Shown one piece after another: positions 34,690 through 44,306 of a stretch of 64,000 bases of DNA. The notes beneath the pieces are model-generated. The model saw only the letters and a list, made by a program, of their open reading frames with translations. It was not told where the DNA came from and ran no database searches. A program made the position numbers and the translations under genes. Position 1 is the first letter of the stretch. Every line of letters starts with the position of its first letter. The DNA comes from an uncultured Clostridia bacterium (GTDB taxonomy: Bacteria > Bacillota > Clostridia > TANB77 > CAG-465), in the NCBI GenBank assembly GCA_934130325.1, contig CAKOYA010000004.1, positions 6,738-70,737 on the forward strand, written 5' to 3'.

Positions 34690-36499
34690 ATTCTACAGTT
34701 ACAGATTTGGCTAAATTTTTAGGCTTATCTATATCACAATTACGAAGTTTAGCAGTTTCATACGCAATTAATTGCAAAGGAATTATTGTTGCAAAAGGTT
34801 GCAGTAAACTATTTATTTTAGGTATTTTTAAGACAATATCAGCAAAATCCTCTACAGATTCTATATTATTAGTAGTTATTAATATTACAAATGCACCTCG
34901 TGATTTTACTTCTTTTATATTACTAATAGTTTTCTCAATTAAATTATCATCAGTTGCAATTGCAATTACAGGTGTACCATCTGATATTAATGAAATTGTT
35001 CCATGTTTTAATTCACCCGCAGCGTATGCCTCTGAATGAATATACGATATCTCCTTTAATTTTAATGAACCTTCTAAAGATAATGCATAATCAATACCTC
35101 TTCCTAAGAAGAAAATATTTTCATTGTTTTTCAATTTATTAGCGATTTCAATGTATTTACTATTATCGGTAATTATTTTTTCTAAAGTACCTTTTAATTC
35201 AATCATTTCTTTAAATAATTCCTGCTTAAAGTCTTCAGTTAAAATATCCTTATTTTTCATAGCACATAGAGTAAGAAGTAATAGTATTGCAACTTGTGAC
35301 GTATATCCTTTAGTAGTGGCTACAGCAATTTCGGGACCTGCATGAGTATATATCGTTCTTTCTGCTTCTCTTGAAATGCTTGAACCTATTGCATTTACAA
35401 TTGCAAGGGTTTTAGCTCCGTGTTCTTTTGCAATTCTTAAGGCTGCTAAGCTATCAGCTGTTTCACCTGACTGAGAGATTATTATAACTAGTGTATTAGG
35501 AGATAATAGTTGCTTTTTATACCTATATTCGGAAGCTATTTCAACAGTAGTTTTTAAAGAGGCAAAGTTTTCAAATAGGTATTTTCCAACCATTCCAGCG
35601 TGCATAGCACTTCCACAAGCTACTATATGTACTTCATCATAATTTACAAAATCAATATTTAAATATTCTTCATTTTTTGTGAAATTTTCAAATATTTTGG
35701 ATATTACATTTGGTTGTTCATTAATTTCTTTTAACATAAAGTGTTCAAATCCATTTTTTTGGTATTCAGTGGCTGACCAATCAGCTACCTTGATTTCTTT
35801 ATCAATTAAATTCAAGTTTTCATCAAATATTTTATAATCATTTGGGGTAATTTTGGCAAATTCACCGTATTCTAATAAAATATATTTATTTGTATAGTTT
35901 AGTATTGCAGATATATCAGAAGCAGTAAAATTTCCAAATTGTCCAATCCCTATTATAAGAGGACTATCTTTTCTAGTTGCATATATAGTATCAGGATCAT
36001 CATCAAATAAAATAGAAAAGGCATACGAACCCCTAAATTGTTTGCAAGCGGTTATTATTGAGTTTAGTGGGGTGTTGCTATTAGAATTTTCATATATATA
36101 ATTAATATATGCACAAGCTACTTCAGTATCCGTATTGGATAGGAAGTTAACACCTTTTTCTATTAAAAATTCCTTTAATTCAAGATAATTTTCAATAATT
36201 CCGTTATGTACTAATGTAACTTTTCCTACTTTATGTGGATGGGCATTTATCTCATCAGGAATTCCGTGCGTTGCCCATCGTGTGTGTCCTATTGCAGTTG
36301 TAGAATTTATTTTTTTATCTTTTAGTAAATCTTCCAAATTAGATATTTTTCCTTTTGATTTGTATAAATTAATTTTTTTATTCTCAAACGTAGCTATTCC
36401 AGCAGAGTCATAACCTCTATATTCTAGATTTTTAAGTCCAACAATTACTTTTTCTTTAGCATCAGTTTTTGTTGAACAATAACCAATTATTCCACACAT
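34688..36499 (-). CDS. glmS: Glutamine-fructose-6-phosphate aminotransferase
   Basis: It makes glucosamine-6-phosphate from fructose-6-phosphate and glutamine, the first step to cell-wall amino sugars. The start is the ATG at 36499 after GGAGG, so that Cys2 (MCGIIGY) is the N-terminal nucleophile; the longer frame from 36535 would bury it. The 603-residue protein has a glutaminase domain (GHTRWATHG, SNTDTEV) and two SIS sugar-isomerase domains (CGSAMHAG, SQSGETADSLAAL, ATTKGYTSQ). It ends LAKSVTVE, as usual. A glmS ribozyme lies in its leader. Confidence 0.98.
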   Translation of the reverse strand: MCGIIGYCSTKTDAKEKVIVGLKNLEYRGYDSAGIATFENKKINLYKSKGKISNLEDLLKDKKINSTTAIGHTRWATHGIPDEINAHPHKVGKVTLVHNGIIENYLELKEFLIEKGVNFLSNTDTEVACAYINYIYENSNSNTPLNSIITACKQFRGSYAFSILFDDDPDTIYATRKDSPLIIGIGQFGNFTASDISAILNYTNKYILLEYGEFAKITPNDYKIFDENLNLIDKEIKVADWSATEYQKNGFEHFMLKEINEQPNVISKIFENFTKNEEYLNIDFVNYDEVHIVACGSAMHAGMVGKYLFENFASLKTTVEIASEYRYKKQLLSPNTLVIIISQSGETADSLAALRIAKEHGAKTLAIVNAIGSSISREAERTIYTHAGPEIAVATTKGYTSQVAILLLLTLCAMKNKDILTEDFKQELFKEMIELKGTLEKIITDNSKYIEIANKLKNNENIFFLGRGIDYALSLEGSLKLKEISYIHSEAYAAGELKHGTISLISDGTPVIAIATDDNLIEKTISNIKEVKSRGAFVILITTNNIESVEDFADIVLKIPKINSLLQPFATIIPLQLIAYETAKLRNCDIDKPKNLAKSVTVE

Positions 36500-36544
36500 A
36501 ATAAAACCTCCATATATATTATTTTCAAAGTACAAAAAAATATT

Positions 36545-36700
36545 ATTTATTGTTATTTAGATTACATATTTTTTGTAGTAATTTTGGATTTTACTTTTGT
36601 AATATGTATTACGATACTAAATATACCGTGATAGCATCCGCTTAAAAATTCGACAACTATCATCCTCGTTTAACGTTATAGTTTTAGCGCTATTTTAATA
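36545..36700 (-). ncRNA. glmS ribozyme/riboswitch
   Basis: On the reverse strand the leader contains the ribozyme core: GCGCTAAAAC right after the cut site, AAACGAGGATGATAG, TTGTCGAATTTTTAAGCGGATGCTATCACGG. These match the P1/P2 pseudoknot and GCGGAUG metabolite-site segments of known glmS ribozymes. Self-cleavage would be between A36691 and G36690. The distal P4-type hairpin is tacatatt/aatatgta with a long interior (about 36555-36605). Glucosamine-6-phosphate binding triggers cleavage and mRNA decay. The exact 3' boundary is approximate. Confidence 0.9.
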
Positions 36701-36742
36701 TACCTAAAAGCACCTCCTAATGGTAGTATTAAAATTTATTTA

Positions 36743-36771
36743 ATTTTATTATATATTATATTTTTTGTCAA
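36743..36771 (-). promoter_or_regulatory. Promoter of glmS
   Basis: On the reverse strand TTGACA (36771-36766) and TAAAAT (36748-36743) are 17 bp apart. The transcript would start near 36736, about 45 nt before the ribozyme cut site. Confidence 0.75.
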
Positions 36772-36891
36772 TTTTTATTATGAAAAAATTTTATTAAATT
36801 ATAGTAAAAAACAAGTATTAAAAAGATATTTTTATTTTTAAGTTAAAAATAAAAAAAGTATTGATAAAAGCTTTTATTTTTTTTTCTATTA

Positions 36892-36900
36892 TGATATAAT
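36892..36900 (+). promoter_or_regulatory. Extended -10 promoter of the glucosaminidase gene
   Basis: TGATATAAT is an extended -10 box; no good -35 lies 17 bp upstream. A TTGACA at 36911 has no -10 partner. Confidence 0.4.
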
Positions 36901-36950
36901 TTTATATATATTGACAATATTTTGTAAGTCATGTTTTTTAGAGAGGTTTA

Positions 36951-39248
36951 ATGGTAATTATGTATATAAAAAATAGAAAATCAAATTTTGTTGTAAGTAT
37001 AGCGCTTTTGCTAATAATTACAACTACTTTAAATATATTTTATCCATTTAGCTATGTAAAAGGATATGCAAGTGGATATGGGCATTCAGAAATTAAATAT
37101 GATGCCTCAGATAATAGTTCGGTTTTTCCAGAAAGTTATAAAAGTTATATAAAAGAATTGAAGAAGAAATATCCAAATTGGAAAATTAAAGCAGTTTATT
37201 TAAATCTTGACTGGAATACCAGTGTAAGTAAAGAAACAGAAGGAACAAAGTCAAGAGTACCTCGAAGTTATGCAGATGACTGGAAAATGACAAGTGCTGC
37301 TTCAAGAAGTGACTATAATGCAGCAGGTTGGGTACTTGCATCCCAAAAAGCTGTAGCATATACTTTAGATCCAAGAAATTTCTTAACAGAAGAAGGCATT
37401 TTCCAATTTAAAGCTTCAGATGAAGATGTATCATCAGATACTCAAAGTGCAGTTGACTCACTTTTAAGTAGTACTGTAATGGGTAGTAATGATTATAAAA
37501 ATAAATATTATAATGGAACATCTTGGGTATCAATGTCAAACAGTTACTCTCAAATAATAAAAAATGTTGGGACAAGTTTAAAAGTAAGTCCAATATTTAT
37601 TGCTTCAAGAATAAAACAAGAAACTGATGGTAACATAATGAATAATGGATCTATAAATGGAAAAAATTCCACTTATCCTGGGTACTTTAATTTCTTTAAT
37701 ATAGGTGCAACAGATGGAAATGGTGCGGTAAGCTATGGAGTTGCTATGGCTTATAAAAATGGATGGAATACTCCTGAATTAGCAATAAAAGGTGGTGTAA
37801 GCCACATATATAATAATTATATAAAATATGGACAAAATACTGTGTATTTTCAAAAGTTTGATGTTAATAATACAGCGTCTGCCAGTGGCTTGTATACATA
37901 TCAATATATGACTAACATTTTAGCACCTTATGGGGAATCAAAAATAGCATATAATGCATATAAGAATTCTAACACTTTAAATTCATCATTTACTTTTTAT
38001 GTCCCAGTGTACAGTAATATGCCAAATTCAAGTTCACCATATCCTACATCTACTGTTAATGTTGATAATTTAAATGGAACTGATATAGTATACTTAGATG
38101 ATGGGGTATCTAATGGTACAGATTACTTTAATTTAAGGAGTGGTCCGGGTACAGATCATTCTGTAATTGCAACAGTTATAGAATCTCAGGAAGGTGCAGA
38201 AAATAGAACTAAATTTGTTAGAACTCAGAAGGGTTCAAATGGTTGGGATAAAATAAAATTGGCAAATGGTACGGAGGCGTATGTATATCAGGCATATGTA
38301 AGAACATATAATTATACACATGTAGAAAATGTAAGCTTAGATAAAACTAGTCTAGAATTAAAAGTTGGAAATACATATAAAGTTACTCCTAGCATTTCAC
38401 CAAGTAACGCTTTGGTAAAAGGTGTAACATATGAAAGTAGTAATAATAATATAGCTTCAGTAAATAGTGATGGAACAATTACTGCAAAATCAGTTGGAAA
38501 TGCTAAAATTACTGTAAAAACTATAGATGGAAATAAAACTGCTGTTTGTAATGTTAATGTAGTAAAAACAATTGCAACAAAGATTTCAACTTCCGTTAAT
38601 ACTTACTCAGTAGCTGTTGATAATTACTTAAATGTTACTCCTGTAATAGAACCAAGTAATACAACAGATAAAACATTTAGTATTAGTATAGATGACACTA
38701 ATATAGCTAAAGTCGAAAATAATAAAATAAAAGGAATAAAAGAAGGAACTACTAAAGTTACGCTTACTACTAAAGATGGCAGTAATTTAAAATGTACATT
38801 TACTTTAAATGTTAGAAAAGACAATATAACAGTTACAAATAAAATTTCATTAAGTAACGATGGAATTATTTCAAAAGTAAATCCTGGTGATACAGTAGAA
38901 TATATAACTAAAAATATAAACAGTTCATTTACTATAAAATTGTACAATAGTTCAAATAAAGAAATGTCTTCAAAAGATATTGTAGGAACTGGTACTAAAG
39001 TTAAAATTTTAGAGAATACAAGTACATTATATGAATACGAAATATTAATAAAAGGTGATATTTCAGGCGACGGAAAAATAACATCGAGTGATTATATATA
39101 TATTAAGAATTATATAATGAATTCTTCTAATTTAGATGGAATAAAATATTCAGCTGCTGATATTAATAAAGATGGAAAGGTTACTTCAAAAGATTATGTA
39201 TATGTAAGAAAATACATAATGGGAGAAACTAATATAATAAATCAGTAG
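36951..39248 (+). CDS. Secreted glucosaminidase-like cell-wall hydrolase with SH3, two Ig-like and dockerin domains
   Basis: The 765-residue protein has a signal peptide (residues about 12-40). A catalytic region (about 60-350) resembles LytD-type endo-beta-N-acetylglucosaminidases (FPESYKSYIKELKKKYPNWKIKAVYLNLDW; ASRIKQETDG with the expected Glu; FNFFNIGA). Residues about 385-450 form a bacterial SH3 domain (FNLRSGPGTDHSVIATV). Two BIG2-like repeats follow (LDKTSLELKVGNTYKV...). The end is a type-I dockerin with two Ca2+ loops (GDISGDGKITSSDY and ADINKDGKVTSKDY). The start at 36951 has GAGAGG only 4 bases upstream; ATG 36960 is an alternative. Confidence 0.88.
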   Translation: MVIMYIKNRKSNFVVSIALLLIITTTLNIFYPFSYVKGYASGYGHSEIKYDASDNSSVFPESYKSYIKELKKKYPNWKIKAVYLNLDWNTSVSKETEGTKSRVPRSYADDWKMTSAASRSDYNAAGWVLASQKAVAYTLDPRNFLTEEGIFQFKASDEDVSSDTQSAVDSLLSSTVMGSNDYKNKYYNGTSWVSMSNSYSQIIKNVGTSLKVSPIFIASRIKQETDGNIMNNGSINGKNSTYPGYFNFFNIGATDGNGAVSYGVAMAYKNGWNTPELAIKGGVSHIYNNYIKYGQNTVYFQKFDVNNTASASGLYTYQYMTNILAPYGESKIAYNAYKNSNTLNSSFTFYVPVYSNMPNSSSPYPTSTVNVDNLNGTDIVYLDDGVSNGTDYFNLRSGPGTDHSVIATVIESQEGAENRTKFVRTQKGSNGWDKIKLANGTEAYVYQAYVRTYNYTHVENVSLDKTSLELKVGNTYKVTPSISPSNALVKGVTYESSNNNIASVNSDGTITAKSVGNAKITVKTIDGNKTAVCNVNVVKTIATKISTSVNTYSVAVDNYLNVTPVIEPSNTTDKTFSISIDDTNIAKVENNKIKGIKEGTTKVTLTTKDGSNLKCTFTLNVRKDNITVTNKISLSNDGIISKVNPGDTVEYITKNINSSFTIKLYNSSNKEMSSKDIVGTGTKVKILENTSTLYEYEILIKGDISGDGKITSSDYIYIKNYIMNSSNLDGIKYSAADINKDGKVTSKDYVYVRKYIMGETNIINQ

Positions 39249-39268
39249 TGAAGATAGGAGAGAATAGT

Positions 39269-40732
39269 ATGAAAAATATTAAAAGTAAAATTTTTAAGAA
39301 TTTCATTTTTGTAGCTGCACTTGTTTTAGTTTTTGCTATTCAAAATAATATAAATGCTACGTCATATGGAATTTCAAATACTAATTTGACAGTTGGAGCT
39401 ACAGCAACTATTTCAATAAACGGTACAGGATATGCTGGAAAATACACAATTAGTACATCAAATTCTTCTGTAGTTGGTGTTAGTGAAACCTCAAAATTTG
39501 TAGATAACCAAATTGAGAATATTATTCTGACTGCTAAATCAGTAGGTAGCTCTACAATAACCGTTACTCCTGCAGATGTATCAAGTTATGCTAATCCAGA
39601 AGAGGCATTTACTAAATCTCAATCTTTTACAGTAAATGTTTCTAATCCTTCTACGAATGTTCAGAATACAAATAATAGCGGTAGTAGTAGCACAAGTAAT
39701 AATTCACAATCAAATAAGAGTGGAAATGCGAATTTAAGGACTCTAGTACCAGAAATTGAGGGGCTAACACCATCATTTAGCCCTAATATAACTAATTATA
39801 CTTTAATAGTTCCAAGTACTGTAACAAAATTAAATATGAGTGTTGGAGTAGAACAAAGTGGTGCTAAATATTGGATTTCTGGCGATGAAAATTTACAGAT
39901 AGGAAATAATACGGTAACTATTACTGTTACAGCACCAAATGGTACAAAAAAGACATATACAATTGTAGTTACTAAGGCTGAAGATACTCAAAAAGCAAAT
40001 GCACTTTTAAATAGTTTAGTAATAGAAGGATATGAGCTTTCACCTGAATTTTCATCAGAAGTTTTCGAGTATGATATTGGCAAGATAGAAAGTAATGTTA
40101 AAAAATTAAATATTTTAACTTTTACATCTTCTGATAAAGCTAAAGTAGAGATACAAGGAAATGATGAATTAAAAGATGGTGAAAATACTGTTAAGATAAT
40201 AGTTACTGCTGAAGATGAAACAACAAAAAAAGAGTACGTTATTAAATATAATAAAGAGGCAAGCACAGTTGAAAATTTAACTGATGAAACTAATGCACTA
40301 GAAGATACAAATAATAGTGTAGAAGGTATGTCAAGCTCACAAAATTCAAACTTTTGGCAGATAATAAAAAATAACTCACTTGTGTTATTAATGTACTTAG
40401 TAATACTTGTAGAATTTGTACAGATAGTTTATTTGTACAAAGAACTGAAAAAAAGAGATTTACAGCTTGAAACTTCTGAAGATGGATTTGAAAATTTGGG
40501 ATTAAATTCAGGAATTGAGACTTTAACAGAAGAAAATGAAAGTAGTGAAAATAGCACATTAGATTCTAAAATTGATGAAGTTACATCTTTAGAAAATGAT
40601 GTAGAAATCAAAAAAAATGTAGAATCAATATGGGACGTTGATAAACCCGATTTTTCTCAAGAATTAAGCGAAGATTTAGAAAATGAAAATTCAGCTCATG
40701 TTAGAGGCGGTAGAAGCAAAAAAAATAAATAA
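39269..40732 (+). CDS. Surface protein with Ig-like and cadherin-like beta-sandwich domains
   Basis: The start is the ATG at 39269, with GGAGAG 6 bases upstream; a GTG at 39248 overlaps the previous stop. The 487-residue protein has a signal peptide (about 8-30) and one BIG2-like domain (about 30-130). A Ser/Asn/Thr-rich linker follows, then two cadherin-like beta-sandwich repeats (PF12733-like: LRTLVPEIEGLTPSFSPNITNYTL, and LNSLVIEGYELSPEFSSEVFEY). A membrane helix (about 370-390) leads to an acidic cytoplasmic tail. It is likely co-transcribed with the dockerin-bearing hydrolase 20 bases upstream and may help hold it at the surface. Confidence 0.82.
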   Translation: MKNIKSKIFKNFIFVAALVLVFAIQNNINATSYGISNTNLTVGATATISINGTGYAGKYTISTSNSSVVGVSETSKFVDNQIENIILTAKSVGSSTITVTPADVSSYANPEEAFTKSQSFTVNVSNPSTNVQNTNNSGSSSTSNNSQSNKSGNANLRTLVPEIEGLTPSFSPNITNYTLIVPSTVTKLNMSVGVEQSGAKYWISGDENLQIGNNTVTITVTAPNGTKKTYTIVVTKAEDTQKANALLNSLVIEGYELSPEFSSEVFEYDIGKIESNVKKLNILTFTSSDKAKVEIQGNDELKDGENTVKIIVTAEDETTKKEYVIKYNKEASTVENLTDETNALEDTNNSVEGMSSSQNSNFWQIIKNNSLVLLMYLVILVEFVQIVYLYKELKKRDLQLETSEDGFENLGLNSGIETLTEENESSENSTLDSKIDEVTSLENDVEIKKNVESIWDVDKPDFSQELSEDLENENSAHVRGGRSKKNK

Positions 40733-40745
40733 ATTATTTAAACAT

Positions 40746-40796
40746 AATAAAAAATAGGGTTTGCAGTAATTCGAATTGCAAACCTTATTTTTTATT
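40746..40796. terminator. Terminator after the surface protein gene
   Basis: A long stem of about 20 bp (aataaaaaatagggtttgca with tgcaaaccttattttttatt, one G-T pair) has an 11-nt loop. A-rich and T-rich flanks allow use in both directions. Confidence 0.85.
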
Positions 40797-40830
40797 AAAG
40801 TGATGTTAAATTAATTAATATAGTGGGGAA

Positions 40831-41577
40831 CTATTTTATTTTCTCTAATTCCTTAAAATAGTCTTTTAGTACCTTCTTTAGTATAATAAACTTTTTTAAA
40901 TTTAATTTATTATCATCCATATATATTCTTTTATTTAATTCTATCATAATTGATTTTATATCAACATTCCTTTTGTTATAGTAATAGTTAGGAATTATAG
41001 TTCCTTCATATGGATAATTATATTTTACGCTAAATCCTTTTTGTTCAAAGAATTTTTTGGTAAATATAATTAATTCATCTGATTTAAAATACTCATTAAA
41101 TCCTATACAAATATCTGGATTATTTTCTTTATTAAATAAATCTTTAACTAAATTAGATGAATAGCTGTGAAAATCAAATAAATATAATGTATTGTATTTA
41201 CGTAATTTCTCTTTGCTTAATTTATCTAATTTTTTGTGGTGCTTATCATAGTAATTCTTAATTACGTTTTCTTTATAACCCTTTTTATGTTTTATAAATG
41301 TATTTCCTTTATTATCTTTTGTATAGCAAATTCCCATTCCATATTTATACATAATTTCTTTGTCGTAATCTTTATATCTTTCTACATCACAAAATATTCT
41401 AGAATATTTAAATATTAATTTCGTATAGCTCTTTGGAATTAACTTATCGACATATTTGTCACATAAAAATTGATTTAATTTTGTTACATCATTTTTATTT
41501 AATATTTTATTTTTGTAAAATATGTTTGGAATTTTTGTAGATGAATGAGGAACATGTATAAGTATTTCTTTTTTCAT
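40831..41577 (-). CDS. N-formylglutamate amidohydrolase-like protein
   Basis: The 248-residue protein starts MKKEILIHVPHSSTKIP, matching the VPHSS-type metal-binding opening of the N-formylglutamate amidohydrolase family (PF05013). A second family-like motif is LFDFHSYS (about residues 113-120), and DICIGFN follows. The C-terminal NYPYEGTIIPNYYYNKRNVDIKSIMIELNKRIYM fits the family's end. It is highly lysine-rich. The true substrate is unknown, since many members are not in histidine degradation. AGGTG is its ribosome site. It may share transcription with the TtcA-like gene just upstream on the same strand (46 bases). Confidence 0.75.
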   Translation of the reverse strand: MKKEILIHVPHSSTKIPNIFYKNKILNKNDVTKLNQFLCDKYVDKLIPKSYTKLIFKYSRIFCDVERYKDYDKEIMYKYGMGICYTKDNKGNTFIKHKKGYKENVIKNYYDKHHKKLDKLSKEKLRKYNTLYLFDFHSYSSNLVKDLFNKENNPDICIGFNEYFKSDELIIFTKKFFEQKGFSVKYNYPYEGTIIPNYYYNKRNVDIKSIMIELNKRIYMDDNKLNLKKFIILKKVLKDYFKELEKIK

Positions 41578-41623
41578 ATTTTCACCTAGAATAAATACAA
41601 TTTTAAAATTATACTTTATATTA

Positions 41624-42346
41624 TTAATCTTTATCTATTTTCCAACCTTGAATATCAGATCTTTTAATTGCTCCCATTATATGAGATTTTACTTTAGGTA
41701 TATCTTTTTGTAAGTCTTTTATTAAGTCTTTCATGTATTCTCTTTTAGTATATCCATCCTTTGGACAACATTTACCAACAACTGGAAAGTTATTTTCTCT
41801 TGCTACTGCCCTTAGTTCTTTTTCACTAACGTATATAAACGGTCTTATAGTCTTTACATTACTACGACTAAGATAAGTAACTGGTGCAAATGTGTGAATT
41901 TTGCCGTTTAATAGTATACTCATAAGTAAAGTTTCCATAACATCATCACTATGATGGCCTAATGCAATTTTATTACAGCCGTGTTCTATTGCTAAACTAT
42001 TTAACATTCCACGTCTCATATTTGCACAAAGTGAGCAAGGATTTTTCTCTTTTCGTATATCAAATACAACTTGTGATATATTAGATTGATATACAATATA
42101 CTCAATTCCTAAATTATTACATAAATTTTCTAATTCATCTGTTTTAAAAGTATCGCTACCAGGATGAATTGTAATAGCCATTATATCAAATTTTTTTGGA
42201 TAAAACTTCTTTAGGTAATATAGTGCGTGCAAAAGAGTTAAACTATCTTTTCCCCCTGAAAGACCAATTGCAATTTTGTCACCATCGTCTATCATATTAT
42301 AATCATCAATAGCACGGCGGGCTTGTCCTATAACGTGTTGTAGCAT
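41624..42346 (-). CDS. TtcA-like tRNA thiolation ATPase (PP-loop, Fe-S)
   Basis: The 240-residue protein has the PP-loop SGGKDS (in IAIGLSGGKDSLTLL), which adenylates the target base, and a CxxC in NPCSLCANMRRG typical of TtcA/TuaA-type 4Fe-4S thiolases. A CC pair near the C terminus (VGKCCPKDGYTKRE) could provide the third Cys. TtcA makes 2-thiocytidine at tRNA position 32, but the exact product is unverified because related clostridial proteins differ. AAGGAGATG precedes the ATG by 8 bases. Confidence 0.8.
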   Translation of the reverse strand: MLQHVIGQARRAIDDYNMIDDGDKIAIGLSGGKDSLTLLHALYYLKKFYPKKFDIMAITIHPGSDTFKTDELENLCNNLGIEYIVYQSNISQVVFDIRKEKNPCSLCANMRRGMLNSLAIEHGCNKIALGHHSDDVMETLLMSILLNGKIHTFAPVTYLSRSNVKTIRPFIYVSEKELRAVARENNFPVVGKCCPKDGYTKREYMKDLIKDLQKDIPKVKSHIMGAIKRSDIQGWKIDKD

Positions 42347-42376
42347 TTTTTACATCTCCTTAAATATTATTTAGTA

Positions 42377-42405
42377 ATTCTATCATAATTATTTGTAAAA
42401 TTCAA
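42377..42405 (-). promoter_or_regulatory. Predicted promoter of the TtcA-like gene
   Basis: On the reverse strand TTGAAT and TAGAAT are 17 bp apart with an extended -10 (TGA). Confidence 0.55.
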
Positions 42406-42446
42406 TACAATAAAAATTATATTATTCTAAAAAAAGTTTAAAATGC

Positions 42447-42475
42447 TTGAAAATTACCATATTTTGTAGTATTAT
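42447..42475 (+). promoter_or_regulatory. Predicted promoter of alaS
   Basis: TTGAAA (42447-42452) and TATTAT (42470-42475) are 17 bp apart. The leader would be only about 45 nt, too short for a T-box. Confidence 0.6.
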
Positions 42476-42525
42476 TATATACTAGATAAGATGGCAAAAT
42501 TTTATTATTTAAGGAGAGGATAGAA

Positions 42526-44287
42526 ATGAAGGCAATTGAACTTAGAAAAAAGTATTTAGAATTTTTTAAATCAAAAAATCATACAGTGATTTCAGGAGCT
42601 AGATTAGTACCTGAAAATGATCCAACTGTATTATTTACTACTGCTGGAATGCAACCTTTAGTTCCATATCTTGCAGGTGAAAAACATCCATCACGGAAAG
42701 AGAGTTTGTGATTATCAAAAATGTTTAAGAACAGATGATATAGATGAAGTAGGAGATAATAGGCATTTGACTTTTTTTGAAATGTTGGGAAATTGGTCTT
42801 TAGGTGATTATTTTAAAGAAGAGTCAATTAAGTATAGTTATGAGTTACTTACAGAAGTTTTAAATATACCAAGTGAAAAGATATCAGTTACTTGTTTTGC
42901 TGGTGATGAAAATGCTCCTAAAGATATGGAAACAGCAAATATTTGGAAAGAATGTGGAATACCTGAAGAAAGAATATATTTTTTCGGAAAAAAAGAAAAT
43001 TGGTGGGGACCAGCTGGAGAGACTGGACCATGTGGTCCAGATACTGAAATTTTTTACGATACTGGTGCTCCAAAATGTTCAGATAAATGCGATCCTTCAT
43101 GTGATTGCGGAAAATATATTGAAATATGGAATAATGTATTTATGCAATACTTAAAAAAGAGTGATGGAACTTTTGAACAATTAAAAAATAAAAATGTTGA
43201 TACTGGTATGGGACTTGAAAGAATGATATTTTTACTTCAAGGAAAAAATAACGTATTTGAGACTGAATTATTTGCCCCAATTATATCTTATGTAAGGGAA
43301 AAATCTACATTACCTGAAGAATCATCTTTAAGAATTATAGCTGATCATTTAAGGGCGTCTACACTTCTTGTATGTGATGATGTTGTTCCAAGTAATGTAG
43401 GACAGGGGTATATTTTAAGAAGATTAATAAGAAGGGCGATAAGGCATTTAAGAAAAATTGGATATGATGTGGATAAAATAGAGGACATTTTAATAGTAAT
43501 TGAAGATTCACTAGGTGAAATGTATCCAGAACTTAAAGAAAATAAAGAAAAAATATTATCTGTAATAGTTAAAGAGAAAAACAAATTTTCTAATACATTA
43601 AAAAGTGGTGAAAAAGAGTTTGAAAAAATAGCTAGGAAGTTGAAAGAAGAAAATAAAAGCGTGATTGACGGTATGACGTTATTTAGATTGTATGATACAT
43701 ATGGATTTCCACCAGAAGTAACTGCAGAATTGGCAAAAGAAAATGAATTAAGTGTTGATATGGAAGGATTTAAGGATAAGTTCAAAGAGCATCAAGAAAA
43801 ATCTAGACAAGGAGCAGAAGGAGTATTTAAAGGTGGTTTAGCGGACCATAGCGAGTTAACTACTGCATATCATACAGCTACTCACCTGCTTTTGGAATCT
43901 CTGCAAAGAATTCTTGGAGATCATGTAATGCAAAGAGGATCAAATATAACTGCTGAACGTGCTAGATTTGATTTTTCTAATCCAGGAAAAGTTCAAAGAG
44001 ATGTATTAGATAAAGTTGAAAATATGATAAATGAACAGATTGATAGGGGATTGGAAGTTACTTGTGAAGAAATGCCTTTAGAAAAAGCAAGAGAAATAGG
44101 TGCAAGAGGAATTTTTAATAGTAAATATGGTGAAATGGTAAAAGTATATACTATTGGTGATTTCTCAAAAGAAATATGTGGAGGACCACATGTAACTAAT
44201 ACTTCTAAATTAAAGCACATAAAGATTAAAAAAGAAGAAGCTGTATCAAATGGTGTAAGAAGAATAAAAATGGTTTTTGTTGATTAA
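42526..44287 (+). CDS. alaS: Alanyl-tRNA synthetase, short form, with a +1 frameshift near 42694
   Basis: It charges tRNA-Ala. The frame starting at 42526 (MKAIELRKKYLEFF) stops at 42711, and the enzyme continues in the next frame. Removing one base around 42691-42694 (the c of tcacgg) restores HPS-GKRVCDYQKCLRTDDID and a 586-residue protein. The catalytic core (FFEMLGNWSLGDYFKEE; GMGLERM) and the editing domain zinc ligands (HTATH and CGGPH) are present. It ends at GVRRIKMVFVD, so the long linker and C-Ala domain of ordinary bacterial AlaRS (about 870 residues) are absent. The shift may be a sequence error. It is followed by a HIT gene 19 bases on. Confidence 0.9.
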
Positions 44288-44306
44288 TTATATTGGGGGA
44301 GTTAGT

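Noticed and set aside
42476..42525. T-box riboswitch before alaS
   Set aside because: The leader is only about 45-50 nt and has no specifier or antiterminator sequence.
42694..42696. Programmed +1 frameshift at CGG in alaS
   Set aside because: The slip would place the P-site Ser tRNA over a mismatched codon, there is no prfB-like stimulator (CUU UGA with upstream SD), and a sequence error is simpler; left as an open question in the findings.
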